This document shows positions 9,418 to 18,068 of a DNA stretch of 64,000 nucleotides, piece by piece (within the stretch, counting starts at the first letter, position 1; the number at the start of each line of letters is the position of its first letter). The position numbers and the translations under genes were made by a program. Source of the stretch: Robbsia betulipollinis (GTDB lineage Bacteria > Pseudomonadota > Gammaproteobacteria > Burkholderiales > Burkholderiaceae); assembly GCF_026624755.1 (NCBI RefSeq), contig NZ_JAPMXC010000001.1, positions 1,396,364 to 1,460,363 on the forward strand, read 5' to 3'. Under the pieces are notes generated by a model. That model was not told where the DNA came from, searched no databases, and saw nothing but the letters and a program-made list of their open reading frames with translations.

Positions 9418-10335
9418 TTATCCGTTTCCCTGCGCATGGTGCTTGGCGTAGCGGACGATTTCCGCGTGCGTCGCGAACCAGGCGCCGCGTTCGCGCGCAT
9501 AGCGGATGATCTCTTCCATGATCCAGATACGCGAACGCGCCGAGATGATGTGAGGATGCATCGTCAACTGGAACAGACCGCCGTCTTCCAGTGCACCGTC
9601 CAGCTCCGCGCGGAAGATCTCGAACACGTCGCGCGGCGGCGTGTAAGGTCGCAGCGACTGGAAGCGATTCATCGAGAAGTACACCGCGTCGTCGCGAATC
9701 CATTCGACCGGCAGTTCGACCACGCTGGTCGGCTCGCCGTCGAGCAGCAGCTCGTAACAGTCTTCGTCGGCCATGAGCGACGAGTCGTATTCGAGACCCA
9801 TTTCCACGGCGATGCGCAGCGTATGCGGGCTGAAATCCCATGACGGCGTGCGCATGCCCACAGGCCGCACGCCGGTGATCCCGGTCAAGGCGTCGGACGC
9901 CCGCAGCATCAGGTCTTTCTCGGCCTCATAGGACAGCACCGAGTTGAGTTCGTGAATCCAGCCGTGCAGACCGATTTCGTGGCCGCTTTCCACCAGCCGC
10001 TTCTGCTCCTCGGGATACAGCAGGGCCGACACCGCGGGCACGTAGAAACTGGCCGACACGTCGTACTTCTGCAATATCCTTTCGATACGGGGAATGCCGA
10101 CCCGATTGCCGTATTGGCCCCAGCTCATGCGCCCGTACGATTTTCCGCCGTCGCGCAGTTCGTTCGTCTCGTGATCGCTGTCGAACGAGAGCGCCACGGC
10201 GCACGGCGCATCGCCAGGCCAGCGGTTCGGGCGCAACGATGCGCCGGCACGCACGTGGTCCACCGTCTTGCGCCACTGCGCTTCCGGCCATTGCCACGGC
10301 TCGAGGGGGCTCTGCGGATTCGCTACGTCGTTCAT
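9418..10335 (-). CDS. NodB-fold polysaccharide deacetylase / cyclic-imidase-like protein
   Basis: 305 residues. NodB-homology motifs are present in a variant form: VALSFDSDHETNEL (motif 1, metal-binding Asp), GHEIGLHGWIHELN (motif 2, HxxxH metal ligands) and GMRTPSWDFSPHT (motif 3). Proteins with this SFDxD form include peptidoglycan deacetylase-like enzymes and allantoinase/cyclic-imidase relatives, so hydrolysis of a cyclic imide or amide is as likely as sugar deacetylation. No signal peptide, hence cytoplasmic, which favours small-molecule catabolism. The start at 10335 has CAGGAG 9 bases upstream. It is the last gene of a four-gene minus-strand operon with an SDR, a ketopantoate-reductase-like enzyme and an MFS importer. 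Confidence 0.75.
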   Translation of the reverse strand: MNDVANPQSPLEPWQWPEAQWRKTVDHVRAGASLRPNRWPGDAPCAVALSFDSDHETNELRDGGKSYGRMSWGQYGNRVGIPRIERILQKYDVSASFYVPAVSALLYPEEQKRLVESGHEIGLHGWIHELNSVLSYEAEKDLMLRASDALTGITGVRPVGMRTPSWDFSPHTLRIAVEMGLEYDSSLMADEDCYELLLDGEPTSVVELPVEWIRDDAVYFSMNRFQSLRPYTPPRDVFEIFRAELDGALEDGGLFQLTMHPHIISARSRIWIMEEIIRYARERGAWFATHAEIVRYAKHHAQGNG

Positions 10336-10358
10336 GTTCGATGCTCCTGGAGTGCGAT

Positions 10359-11111
10359 TTATTTTCCGCCGTCGACGGAGATGATCTGGCCGTTCACGAA
10401 GGCGGCCAGCGGAGAAGCCAGCCATACGACGGCATGGGCGATGTCTTCGGGCGTGCCGAGACGGCCCAGTGCGATGCTGCGCATGAACGCGGCCTGTTTC
10501 TCCGGACCCATCGCATGCCATTGCGCCTCGGTCGCGGCGTTCGTGCGCACGAAGCCGGGCGCGACCGAATTCACGCGAACGCCGAACGGTCCGAGTTCAT
10601 GCGCCAGTTGACGCGTGAGTCCGAGTACCGCGTGCTTCGACGCGCAATAGGCTTGCACGCCGGTGAGCGACGCCTGCAGCGCGGCGCCGGAACTGATGTT
10701 GACGATCGCCGCCTTGCCCTTGCGCTTCATCCCGGGCGCGACCGCGCGGCTCACCGCGAACACGGTCCCCAAATTGACCGCGAGAATGCCGTCCCATTCG
10801 TCGTCGCCGACCTCCTCGATGGGCTTGTGCGCGTGTCCCAGCACACCGCCGGCGTTGTTCACGAGCACGTCCACGTTGCCGGCGCTCGCCCGCTCGATCG
10901 ACGCGATCCATTCGCCTGCAGCGTCGCGTCGGATAAGATCGACCGCGCTCGTCGCGATGCCTTGCCGGGTCAGCGGCGCCAGCGCCTCCCGATCGACATC
11001 GGTGGCGAACACCGATGCGCCCAATGCGTGAAACTGCAAGGCGATCGCTTGACCGAAGCCGCTGCCCGCGCCGGTCACGGCCACGACCTGACCGTCGAAG
11101 GAAATGTCCAT
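10359..11111 (-). CDS. SDR-family NAD(P)-dependent oxidoreductase
   Basis: 250 residues. Classical short-chain dehydrogenase: cofactor loop TGAGSGFG, an acidic residue after strand 2 (ATDVDRE, favouring NAD), NNAG, catalytic Ser in NISSGAALQ and YCASK (Y-x-x-x-K), and the C-terminal VDGGK. Presumably oxidises or reduces an alcohol/ketone intermediate. The start of the next gene is 24 bases away and the upstream neighbour overlaps closely, so it is co-transcribed with the deacetylase-like protein and the PanE-like reductase. The substrate is unknown. Confidence 0.85.
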   Translation of the reverse strand: MDISFDGQVVAVTGAGSGFGQAIALQFHALGASVFATDVDREALAPLTRQGIATSAVDLIRRDAAGEWIASIERASAGNVDVLVNNAGGVLGHAHKPIEEVGDDEWDGILAVNLGTVFAVSRAVAPGMKRKGKAAIVNISSGAALQASLTGVQAYCASKHAVLGLTRQLAHELGPFGVRVNSVAPGFVRTNAATEAQWHAMGPEKQAAFMRSIALGRLGTPEDIAHAVVWLASPLAAFVNGQIISVDGGK

Positions 11112-11113
11112 GT

Positions 11114-12127
11114 TTAGAGCAGTGCCAGAAGATTGTCGTCGGACAGGGGACGGCGGCCGTCCTCGATCTCGTGAATGAGGTGTTGCAGCGCGCCGAGCGT
11201 GGGCGTCGCGATGCGATGCACCGCGCCGATGCGCACGACTTCGCCCACCTGCATGTCCACTTCGGTCTTGCGTTTGCGCACCGCGAGATCGCGCCAGATG
11301 CCCGAGTGGGTTTTTGCGTTCGGCCGGTTGAACGCCACCATCGCGTCGACCGTGGCTTGCAGCTGTTCATCGCTCGCCTGCGTCTCGAACGCGGCCGGAT
11401 CGAACCCGTTGAAGCCCTGCGGCGTGATGCGTTCGGCTTGCGCGACGCGCATCACTTCGCTGCCGATGCGCTTCCACAGGGGCAACAGTTCCGGGCGCGC
11501 GAGGCAGTCCGCGATGCCGAGGTTGCCGATGGCCTGCGCGTGCAACAGCGCGCCATAGCCCAGCTTGCCCCACAGGAAGGACCAGATGTCGGCGGTCGCG
11601 ATCGCGTCCGGCTCGAAGTGGCGCATGTCGGCGAGCAGTCGTTCGAGTCGTGGCGTTTGTTTGCCATCGATCTCGCCGAGCACGACGGCGCCGCGATTGC
11701 CGTACAGAATCTCGCCCGGGCCATGCCAGTCCGCGCCGAAGTTGACGAACGCGCCGACCGTGCGCGCGACGCCCACCGTCTCGGCGATATAGCGCTCGCA
11801 CAGACCGTTTTGCAGCGACAGCACATAACCGTCGTCGGCCAGGAAGGGCAGGAGTGTTTCGCAGGCGCCGACGGTATGTTGCGCTTTCACGCACAGAAAG
11901 ATGCGGGAGTATCGGCCGGTCAGTTCTTCGGGCGTGAAGGCCGGCGCCGTCATCGTGAATGCGTCGACGGGCCCCGTTATCGCGAGTCCTTGCAACGGCG
12001 TGCGGATCGCTTCGACGTGATCGGTCACGACATCGACGAAGGTGACGTCGTAGCCGGCCCGCTTCAGGTAGGCGCCGATGGTGCCGCCGATCGCGCCGGC
12101 GCCCCAGATCAGGATATCTTTGGTCAT
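11114..12127 (-). CDS. ketopantoate reductase (PanE/ApbA) family oxidoreductase
   Basis: 337 residues. N-terminal Rossmann fold with WGAGAIGGTIGAYL, then FVDVVTDHVEAI. The middle contains FLCVKAQHT and LSLQNGL, and the C-terminal helical domain ends with EVDMQVGEVVRIGAVHRI, where panE proteins have a conserved E..xxG pattern. The family reduces 2-keto acids with NADPH. Location in a catabolic-looking operon argues for a paralogue acting on another 2-oxo acid or an oxidative step rather than pantothenate synthesis. Only 2 bases separate it from the SDR and 8 from the transporter. Confidence 0.8.
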   Translation of the reverse strand: MTKDILIWGAGAIGGTIGAYLKRAGYDVTFVDVVTDHVEAIRTPLQGLAITGPVDAFTMTAPAFTPEELTGRYSRIFLCVKAQHTVGACETLLPFLADDGYVLSLQNGLCERYIAETVGVARTVGAFVNFGADWHGPGEILYGNRGAVVLGEIDGKQTPRLERLLADMRHFEPDAIATADIWSFLWGKLGYGALLHAQAIGNLGIADCLARPELLPLWKRIGSEVMRVAQAERITPQGFNGFDPAAFETQASDEQLQATVDAMVAFNRPNAKTHSGIWRDLAVRKRKTEVDMQVGEVVRIGAVHRIATPTLGALQHLIHEIEDGRRPLSDDNLLALL

Positions 12128-12135
12128 GCAGTCCT

Positions 12136-13440
12136 CTACTTCAGTGGATGGTGCGCGGTCTCGCGCATGCCGAGTACGACTGCGCCGGATACCAGGGCCG
12201 CGGCAATCAGGTAATAGGTGGGTGCGATCGAAGAACCGGTCTTCTGGATCAGCGCGGTGGCGATGAACGGGGCGAAGCCGCCGAAGATGGCCGTCGCGAG
12301 GCTATAGCCGATCGACAGCAACGTGGTGCGCGAGCGCGTCGGGAACAGTTCGCACAGCGCCGATGGCGCGGCGCCCGAGAACGCGGCGATGAACAGGTTG
12401 AACACGATCTGGATTGCGAGCACGGTGGCAAAGCCCGGACGACCCAGGATCACGCTGAACAGCGGATAGCTGAGTACCACGAAGGCCGCGCAGCACGCCA
12501 GCAGCAGGGGTCTGCGTCCGATGCGATCGGACAGCCAGCCGCACAACGGCGTAACCAGCACCAGCGCGACAAGCGCGATCGAGTTCGACGCCAACGCTTG
12601 CGACTGGCTGAGGCCGGCCTGCTTGGTGAGGAATGTCGGCATGTAGGACAGCATCACGTAATACGACACGGTCCAGATGATGGTGAAGCCGAACGCCGTC
12701 GCCATCATTTTCAGCGGCGAGACGCGCTCCGTGGGCGCGACCTCCGGTTCCTGCTGCGCGCGCTGGAAGGCCGGCGTTTCTTCGAGCGTGCGTCGCATGT
12801 AGACGCCGACCACCAGCAGGAGGCCGCCGAGCAGGAACGGCAGACGCCAGGCCCAGGCATCCATCTGTGCGGCGCTGAAGATGCCGGTGATCGCCGTGAC
12901 CACCACGCTCGACAACAGACTCGATGCCGCGATCGACGCCTGGCCGAAGCCGCCGTATATCCCGCGCTTGCCGGCCGGCGCCGATTCCACGATCAGCGAG
13001 GTCGAACTGCCCCATTCGCCGCCCGCCGCCAGCCCTTGCAACAGCCGCAGGACGACCAGCAGCACGGGCGCCGCGACGCCGATCGCGTCGTATGTCGGCA
13101 ACAGGCCGATGCCCACCGTGCCGAGCGCCATGCCGAAGATGGTGATCTGCAACGCGACGCGCCGGCCGAGCGTGTCCGCGATCCGCCCGATGATCGCCCC
13201 GCCGAGCGGACGCGCGAGGAAGCCCACGCCGAAGGTCGCGAAGCTGGCGAGCAGCCCGGCAACCTCGTCACCCTGGAAGAACTTGCGGGCGAGCGTCGCG
13301 GCGAGGAACGCGTAGACGATGAAGTCGTAGTACTCGAGGACGTTGCCGATCATCGCCGCGGCGAGTTGCTTGATCGGACGCACCGGCCGGCGGTCGCGCT
13401 GACCGAGTGTGGCTGCCGCAGGGGTATCGGTGATGCTCAT
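12136..13440 (-). CDS. MFS transporter, metabolite:H+ symporter (MHS) type
   Basis: 434 residues with about 12 hydrophobic segments. The family signature GFLARPLGGAIIGRIADTLG with a following RR is visible near residue 75, and a second copy of the loop-2/3 motif (GWLSDRIGRRPLL) lies in the second half. The residues after GNVLEYYDFIVYAFLA, typical of ProP/KgtP/ShiA-like symporters, support import of a small organic acid or zwitterion across the inner membrane. It is the first gene of the minus-strand operon and is transcribed divergently from the IclR regulator, which probably controls it. It should bring in the substrate degraded by the three downstream enzymes. Confidence 0.85.
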   Translation of the reverse strand: MSITDTPAAATLGQRDRRPVRPIKQLAAAMIGNVLEYYDFIVYAFLAATLARKFFQGDEVAGLLASFATFGVGFLARPLGGAIIGRIADTLGRRVALQITIFGMALGTVGIGLLPTYDAIGVAAPVLLVVLRLLQGLAAGGEWGSSTSLIVESAPAGKRGIYGGFGQASIAASSLLSSVVVTAITGIFSAAQMDAWAWRLPFLLGGLLLVVGVYMRRTLEETPAFQRAQQEPEVAPTERVSPLKMMATAFGFTIIWTVSYYVMLSYMPTFLTKQAGLSQSQALASNSIALVALVLVTPLCGWLSDRIGRRPLLLACCAAFVVLSYPLFSVILGRPGFATVLAIQIVFNLFIAAFSGAAPSALCELFPTRSRTTLLSIGYSLATAIFGGFAPFIATALIQKTGSSIAPTYYLIAAALVSGAVVLGMRETAHHPLK

Positions 13441-13507
13441 TGGGTCCGCCGTTTGAGGGAATGGATCGCTTGCCGAAAGGATGCAACGGGGATTCCGACT
13501 GTGCTAT

Positions 13508-13527
13508 CGTTCATATATAGGAACGAC
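13508..13527. promoter_or_regulatory. candidate IclR-family operator palindrome
   Basis: TCGTTC-N8-GAACGA is a perfect 6+6 inverted repeat with an AT-rich centre, in the 272-base region between the divergent MFS and IclR genes. IclR proteins bind short palindromes in such regions. It lies 68 bases before the transporter start. Confidence 0.5.
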
Positions 13528-13712
13528 GTTTATTATTAAAAACATGTTTTCATGCGCAAATTCGAGCGGATATAGGGGTTAGTACCTACCTTGATCGGCG
13601 GATCGCGCCGGATTCCGGCGGAATGGATGTGAAGAGATGTCGCGTATCATCCGGCGCGTCGCCGTGACAACGCAGGCGGCATGGCCTGAACCTGAATAGC
13701 GAAGAGAAAACA

Positions 13713-14471
13713 ATGAGCGATGTGGTTCGTTCCGCAGCCCGGGTGCTGGATCTGCTCGAGTATCTGTCCGAGCGCGAGGGCGCCGTGACGCTGGCCGCCC
13801 TGACGCAGGCGTTCGGCATGCCGAAAAGCAGCATGCTCGGGCTGTTGCGAACCCTGTGCGCGCGCGGCTACGCGATGCGCGACGCACAGGGCGCCTATTG
13901 CATGAATCCTTATTTCCGCGAGCACGGCTTCGGCTGGAACGGCGACCGGATCGCACGACTGTGCGCGATGGCCGACCCGGTGATGCGCGCGTTATCCGAA
14001 GAGCTCGGCGAGACGGTGAGTCTTGGGCTGCTGATGGACGACGGCAACGTGAAAGTGCTGAAGCAGTCTTTGTCGAGCCAGCCTGTTCGTTACGAAGCTC
14101 GCGAGAATCACATTTTCCCGGCGTTCTGTACGGCGATGGGCCGGGTGCTGATGTCCACGCTCGGCGACGTCGACCGCGAACGGATCCTTGGCCAGCAGCC
14201 CGTCGTGGCAGTGACTTCCTTCACCGTTACCGATCCGGTGCGTATTCGCGGGATCATCCGCCAGGCGGGAGAGGACACATACTGCGTGGTCGAAGACGAG
14301 TCCGATCTCGGCGGTACGGGTGCGGCCGCCTGCCTCTCTTCGGGGCCCGGGCGGCCGCTGATCGCACTGAATATCTCGTGCATTTCCGCGCGCTTTCGGG
14401 CGAAGCGCGATGCGGTGGTGGCCGCGCTGCTTCGCGAGACGGCGGCGCTGCGAGCGGTGATCGAACGCTGA
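13713..14471 (+). CDS. IclR-family transcriptional regulator
   Basis: 252 residues. N-terminal winged helix (SAARVLDLLEYLSEREGAVT, then LAALTQAFGMPKSSMLGLLR as the recognition helix region) followed by the IclR effector-binding domain (about 80-250), including the typical HIFPAFCTAMGRVLMST and the late GPGRPLIALNIS. The ligand is unknown. Divergent from the MFS operon with a palindrome in the gap, so it most likely regulates that operon and itself. It may also affect the convergent ABC importer, but nothing in the sequence shows that. The start at 13713 is preceded by GAAGAGAAAACA. Confidence 0.85.
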   Translation: MSDVVRSAARVLDLLEYLSEREGAVTLAALTQAFGMPKSSMLGLLRTLCARGYAMRDAQGAYCMNPYFREHGFGWNGDRIARLCAMADPVMRALSEELGETVSLGLLMDDGNVKVLKQSLSSQPVRYEARENHIFPAFCTAMGRVLMSTLGDVDRERILGQQPVVAVTSFTVTDPVRIRGIIRQAGEDTYCVVEDESDLGGTGAAACLSSGPGRPLIALNISCISARFRAKRDAVVAALLRETAALRAVIER

Positions 14472-14570
14472 AATCCGGCGTGAAGCGGGTGAGCCGGCCC
14501 GCTGGCCGCGCGGTTCGTTTCACGGGAAATCGGCCGGGCGGTGTCGAGCGCCGAAAGCCACGCATACCCA

Positions 14571-15416
14571 TCAGCGGCGCATCTCCTGCTGAAAAATGCG
14601 CAGGCTTTCTTTCTTGGTGGCGATGAATTGCGGCTGTGACAAGGTGTCGACGGTGCGAGGCCGCGCTTCGTCGTACGACAGCATTTCCGCGACGCGGGTC
14701 GGGCGTTTCGTCAGCAGCAATATATGGTCCGCCAGATACACCGCTTCCTCCAGATCGTGCGAGACCAGCATCATGGTCGTACCGGTCCGCATGAACACCT
14801 CCTGCAGTTTCTCGCGAATGAACAGGGTCATCTCGAAATCCAGCGCGGAGAAGGGCTCGTCCAGGAAGAGTACCTCCGGTCCCGGGGCGAGCGCGCGCAT
14901 GATCGATGCGGTTTGCTGTTGACCCCCGGACAGTTCATACGGGTAGCGCTTCAAATCGAACCTGACGTCGAAGGATGCCACCAGTTCGGCCATGCGTCTG
15001 TCGACTTCCGCCTTGCCTTTACCCTCCAGTATCAACGGATATGCGATGTTGTCGATCGTGCGCATCCAGGGGAACAACGCTTCCCGATAGTTTTGAAACA
15101 CATACCCTACCCGCGTGTCGCGCAGGGGTTTGCCGTCGAATAGAATTTCACCGCGATCGATGGGTACCAGGCCCGCGATCATATTGATCAGCGTGCTCTT
15201 GCCGCATCCATTGGGGCCGAAGATCGAAACGATCCCGTTCTTCGGAATATCGAGATCGAAGTTTTCATAGAGCGGCCAGCCCGCGAAATATTTGCACAAG
15301 CCCCGGATGGTGATATGCGTCCCTGCCGGTCCCGGCCGGAATGGCGAAGTAGGAACATCGGCATACGGCGCCGGATGGAGCAGGGGACGCGATTGTCCGT
15401 CGGTGGCTTCGATCAT
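14571..15416 (-). CDS. ABC importer ATPase, SsuB/TauB type
   Basis: 281 residues. Walker A GPNGCGKST, Q-loop VFQNYREALFPW, ABC signature LSGGQQQ (the usual arginine after it replaced by T in QQTASIMRAL), Walker B VLFLDEPFSALD and H-loop VSHDLEEAV. Members of this group energise uptake of nitrate, taurine, sulfonates or aromatic and pyrimidine precursors. The gene follows the permease by 3 bases in the order substrate-binding protein, permease, ATPase. An N-terminal extension of about 35 residues is rich in Pro and is not part of the fold. Confidence 0.85.
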   Translation of the reverse strand: MIEATDGQSRPLLHPAPYADVPTSPFRPGPAGTHITIRGLCKYFAGWPLYENFDLDIPKNGIVSIFGPNGCGKSTLINMIAGLVPIDRGEILFDGKPLRDTRVGYVFQNYREALFPWMRTIDNIAYPLILEGKGKAEVDRRMAELVASFDVRFDLKRYPYELSGGQQQTASIMRALAPGPEVLFLDEPFSALDFEMTLFIREKLQEVFMRTGTTMMLVSHDLEEAVYLADHILLLTKRPTRVAEMLSYDEARPRTVDTLSQPQFIATKKESLRIFQQEMRR

Positions 15417-15419
15417 GGC

Positions 15420-16265
15420 TTATCTTCCGCTCCAATGCACCACGCGCCGCTCCAGCAGCAGGAAGACGATGTTCAAAACGTAACCCAGCAAGCCCGCGGA
15501 CAGGATCGCGGCATACATGGTTTTGACGTTCAGAACCTGTTGCGCATCGATGATCGCGTGCCCCAGGCCGCTTTCGGAGCCGATGAACATTTCCGCTACG
15601 ATGACGATCACCAGCGCCATGGATACCGCCGAGCGCAGGCCGACAAAGCTGGGCTGCAAACTTTCCCAGAGCAGCACGTCCCTGAAGATTCGCCAGCGCG
15701 ATGCGCCCATGACCCTGGCCGCCATTACCCGCTGCTTGCGCGCGTTCATCACTCCGTAGGCGCTGTTGAAGATGACGATCAGGACGGCGCCGAACGCAGC
15801 GATCGCCACCTTGTTGATATCCGACGTGCCAAAGATCAACAGGAACAGCGGGATCAATGCGGATGACGGCGTCGAGCGGAAGAAATCGACAAGAAACTCC
15901 ACGCTTCTGTACGCGCGCTGATTGCTGCCCAGCAGAATGCCCAGGGGCATGCCGATGACGGCCGCGATAAGGAACGCTTCCAGCGTCCGGCCGCATGTGA
16001 TCAGAAAGTCCTGCAACAGGGAACCTCCCGCCAGACCGACGATCAGGGTGACCAACGCATCTTTCGGGCTGGGAAGCAGGATGGTCTTGATCAGACCGGC
16101 CCGCACCACCAGGTCCCAGACGATGAACAGCACGATCGGACCGATGAAGGGAAGCACCCGGTCGAGCAACAGGGGCTTGGGCGCAGCGTCCGTGGATGCC
16201 GTGGGCATCCACCCGGGGGGCGGGGTCGGATGTGCCGCGGGCCGCGGCGGGGGCACCTTGTTCAT
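15420..16265 (-). CDS. ABC importer permease, SsuC/TauC type
   Basis: 281 residues, about six hydrophobic segments after a Pro-rich start (residues 1-30). The cytoplasmic EAA-like loop is seen as EMFIGSESGLGHAIIDAQQ, in the position used by SsuC/TauC proteins to contact the ATPase. Inner-membrane half of a NitT/TauT-type importer. It starts 4 bases after the substrate-binding protein gene. The transported compound is not evident. Confidence 0.85.
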   Translation of the reverse strand: MNKVPPPRPAAHPTPPPGWMPTASTDAAPKPLLLDRVLPFIGPIVLFIVWDLVVRAGLIKTILLPSPKDALVTLIVGLAGGSLLQDFLITCGRTLEAFLIAAVIGMPLGILLGSNQRAYRSVEFLVDFFRSTPSSALIPLFLLIFGTSDINKVAIAAFGAVLIVIFNSAYGVMNARKQRVMAARVMGASRWRIFRDVLLWESLQPSFVGLRSAVSMALVIVIVAEMFIGSESGLGHAIIDAQQVLNVKTMYAAILSAGLLGYVLNIVFLLLERRVVHWSGR

Positions 16266-16269
16266 TTTT

Positions 16270-17328
16270 TCATGCCCTGTAGAGAAGGGGGCGGACGTCC
16301 ACCTTCTGCGAGAAGACTTTCCTGTCGGTGAACAGGTCGTAGAATTTCTGGAAATAGTCCGCGTCGCTCGGTTTGAACTCGTCGTACATCATGTAGGCCG
16401 CCAGCGGGACTTCCCGGGTCAACGGTCCCTCTATCGCGGTATAGCCCTTCAGGTATTGCCGCGCGTCGTCCGGTTGTTCGCGCACGAAGGTCACGCCGCG
16501 CCTGTACGCCGCAATGAACCTGGTGGCGGCGGCCGGATTTTTCCTGATGAAATCGCTGGTCAGCGTGGCGGCACCGCCATGCCAGGGCGCCATGGGATCG
16601 CCCAGAATGTAATGCGACACCACGCCGGCTTCGAGCGTGCGCGTCGTGCCGTTCAAGCGACCCACCGTTCCCGTGGGTTCCAGCGTATAGCAGCCGTCCA
16701 CCTGCCCGGCCGCGATGGCCGCCACGTGCTGCGCAATCGGCAGTTCGATCACGTTGGCACCTTTTGCCCCCGCACGTTCGAGCATGGTCCTGGCCAACGT
16801 CACGTTCTGGATGCCCGGGCCGCATGCCACTTTTTTTCCGGCCAGGCCCGCCGCGCTCGACACCGTACTGGCCTTCGGCACCAGAAACTCTTCGAGTACG
16901 TTCTTCACATTGCTGGGGTTCGTGCAGAAAATCTTGAACAGTCCGGGCTGGGCGATTGCGCCAATGCCCAGATTCGCCGTGCCGACACCGTTCGCGCTGC
17001 CATCTCCGCGACCGGACAGCATCGCCTCCATCACCTGTTGCGCGCCCGCGAAGCGCAGGGGCGCCACATCCAGTCCGGCTTCCTTGAAGTAACCCTTTTC
17101 GATGGCGGCAAAGAAGGGGAGCCCGGCGGCAACCGGCCAGTACCCGATCCGAACCTTCGGCGTGCCTTGCGCATGCACCCAGGGCGCCGCGAGGGTACCC
17201 AGCGCAGCGGCGGCGCCTGTCAACAAAATGCGCCGGCGAGTCGGATCGCTCGTCTCCGTTTTTGTCTCTGTCTTTGTCTTTGTCTCTGTCACGGGCGCCG
17301 AGATGGCGGAGGGAGGCGAGCGACGCAT
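16270..17328 (-). CDS. ABC importer substrate-binding protein, NMT1/SsuA-like, Tat signal
   Basis: 352 residues. The signal region has a twin-arginine-like core (TRRRILLTGAAAALGTLAAP) and ends near VHAQG. The mature part (VRIGYWPVAAGLPFFAAIEK, then GYFKEAGLDVAPLRFAG) is the NMT1/THI5-like fold of SsuA, TauA and related periplasmic proteins. Before the signal is an odd hydrophilic run, ETKTKTETKTE, encoded by a short tandem repeat of GTCTCT/GTCTTT units (minus-strand coding), so length may vary between strains. It is the first gene of the three-gene importer operon. Confidence 0.85.
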   Translation of the reverse strand: MRRSPPSAISAPVTETKTKTETKTETSDPTRRRILLTGAAAALGTLAAPWVHAQGTPKVRIGYWPVAAGLPFFAAIEKGYFKEAGLDVAPLRFAGAQQVMEAMLSGRGDGSANGVGTANLGIGAIAQPGLFKIFCTNPSNVKNVLEEFLVPKASTVSSAAGLAGKKVACGPGIQNVTLARTMLERAGAKGANVIELPIAQHVAAIAAGQVDGCYTLEPTGTVGRLNGTTRTLEAGVVSHYILGDPMAPWHGGAATLTSDFIRKNPAAATRFIAAYRRGVTFVREQPDDARQYLKGYTAIEGPLTREVPLAAYMMYDEFKPSDADYFQKFYDLFTDRKVFSQKVDVRPLLYRA

Positions 17329-17546
17329 GTAAACTCCAGGGGCGAATGGGAATCACGTCCTATGGAGACTACCTGAACAAAAACACAGGCTTGTGTACCT
17401 GGTAAAAAAGTCGCGGCGCGTTCGAGGCCGAGCAAATCCTCGCTCCGCTGGTGCCGATGAAACGGGTACCTTCCCCTGGGAATCTCTCGCGGCATGAAAG
17501 TGGGCGACGCCCTACGCTCGGCATATCGGCCGCCCGCCGGTCTGGT

Positions 17547-17953
17547 TCAACCGCCGTTCGTAAAACGGGTCAATTCGCGCAATGGCGCAATTCCGGCGAA
17601 TTCGAGATCCGGCGCGGGAACGACGGGATCGAGGGCCACGTGGCGTCGATTGATCCAGGCAATGGGAATGCCGAGCGGTTTGCCGCCAACCATGTCGGTG
17701 TACTGCGATTGACCGCAGTGCAGGATCCGGTCGGGCGGCAGCCCGGATTTGGAAAGCAGGAATTCTCGGTCTACCCGTGTTCCCGGAACGCCTTGACGTC
17801 GATGCGCTGTCCGCCGGATTCATCGAGGATGTTCTGAAAGGCCGCGTACGAGCCGTTTCGAACGTCGATGAGGGTGCCGAACACATCGAATGAAACGAGT
17901 CGGGTGGTGCGAAGGGTACCCTCCGAGAGGGAAGTCAATGAGCGAAGAGACAT
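17547..17953 (-). pseudogene. haloacid dehalogenase-like (HAD) hydrolase, internally deleted
   Basis: From 17953 the protein reads TRLVSFDVFGTLIDVRNGSY, the HAD motif I (DxFGT) of the type II haloacid dehalogenase group, and runs to about VDVKAF (here IDVKAFREHG). In another frame, the last part is KSGLPPDRILHCGQSQYTDM, then GKPLGIPIAWINRRHVALDP and a stop at 17547, the C-terminal motif IV region. The central 120-150 residues (motifs II and III) are gone. This is a clear deletion remnant; no functional product is expected. Confidence 0.8.
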
Positions 17954-18068
17954 CGCCGATAGGTCCTGTTGAAGTGGTAGGCCTCGTAACGATACGGATG
18001 CGCGCTCGCTTGACCCGGATTGCGCGGCGCGCCGCTTACATGCGGGGTCCTTCGTTTTCGAGGTGGGG

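Noticed and set aside
11015..12214. 399-residue plus-strand open frame opposite the PanE-like gene
   Set aside because: Shadow of a well-supported gene with Rossmann motifs on the other strand.
12148..13539. 463-residue plus-strand open frame opposite the MFS gene
   Set aside because: Composition dominated by Arg, Gln, Asp and His, no motif, and the opposite strand encodes a complete transporter.
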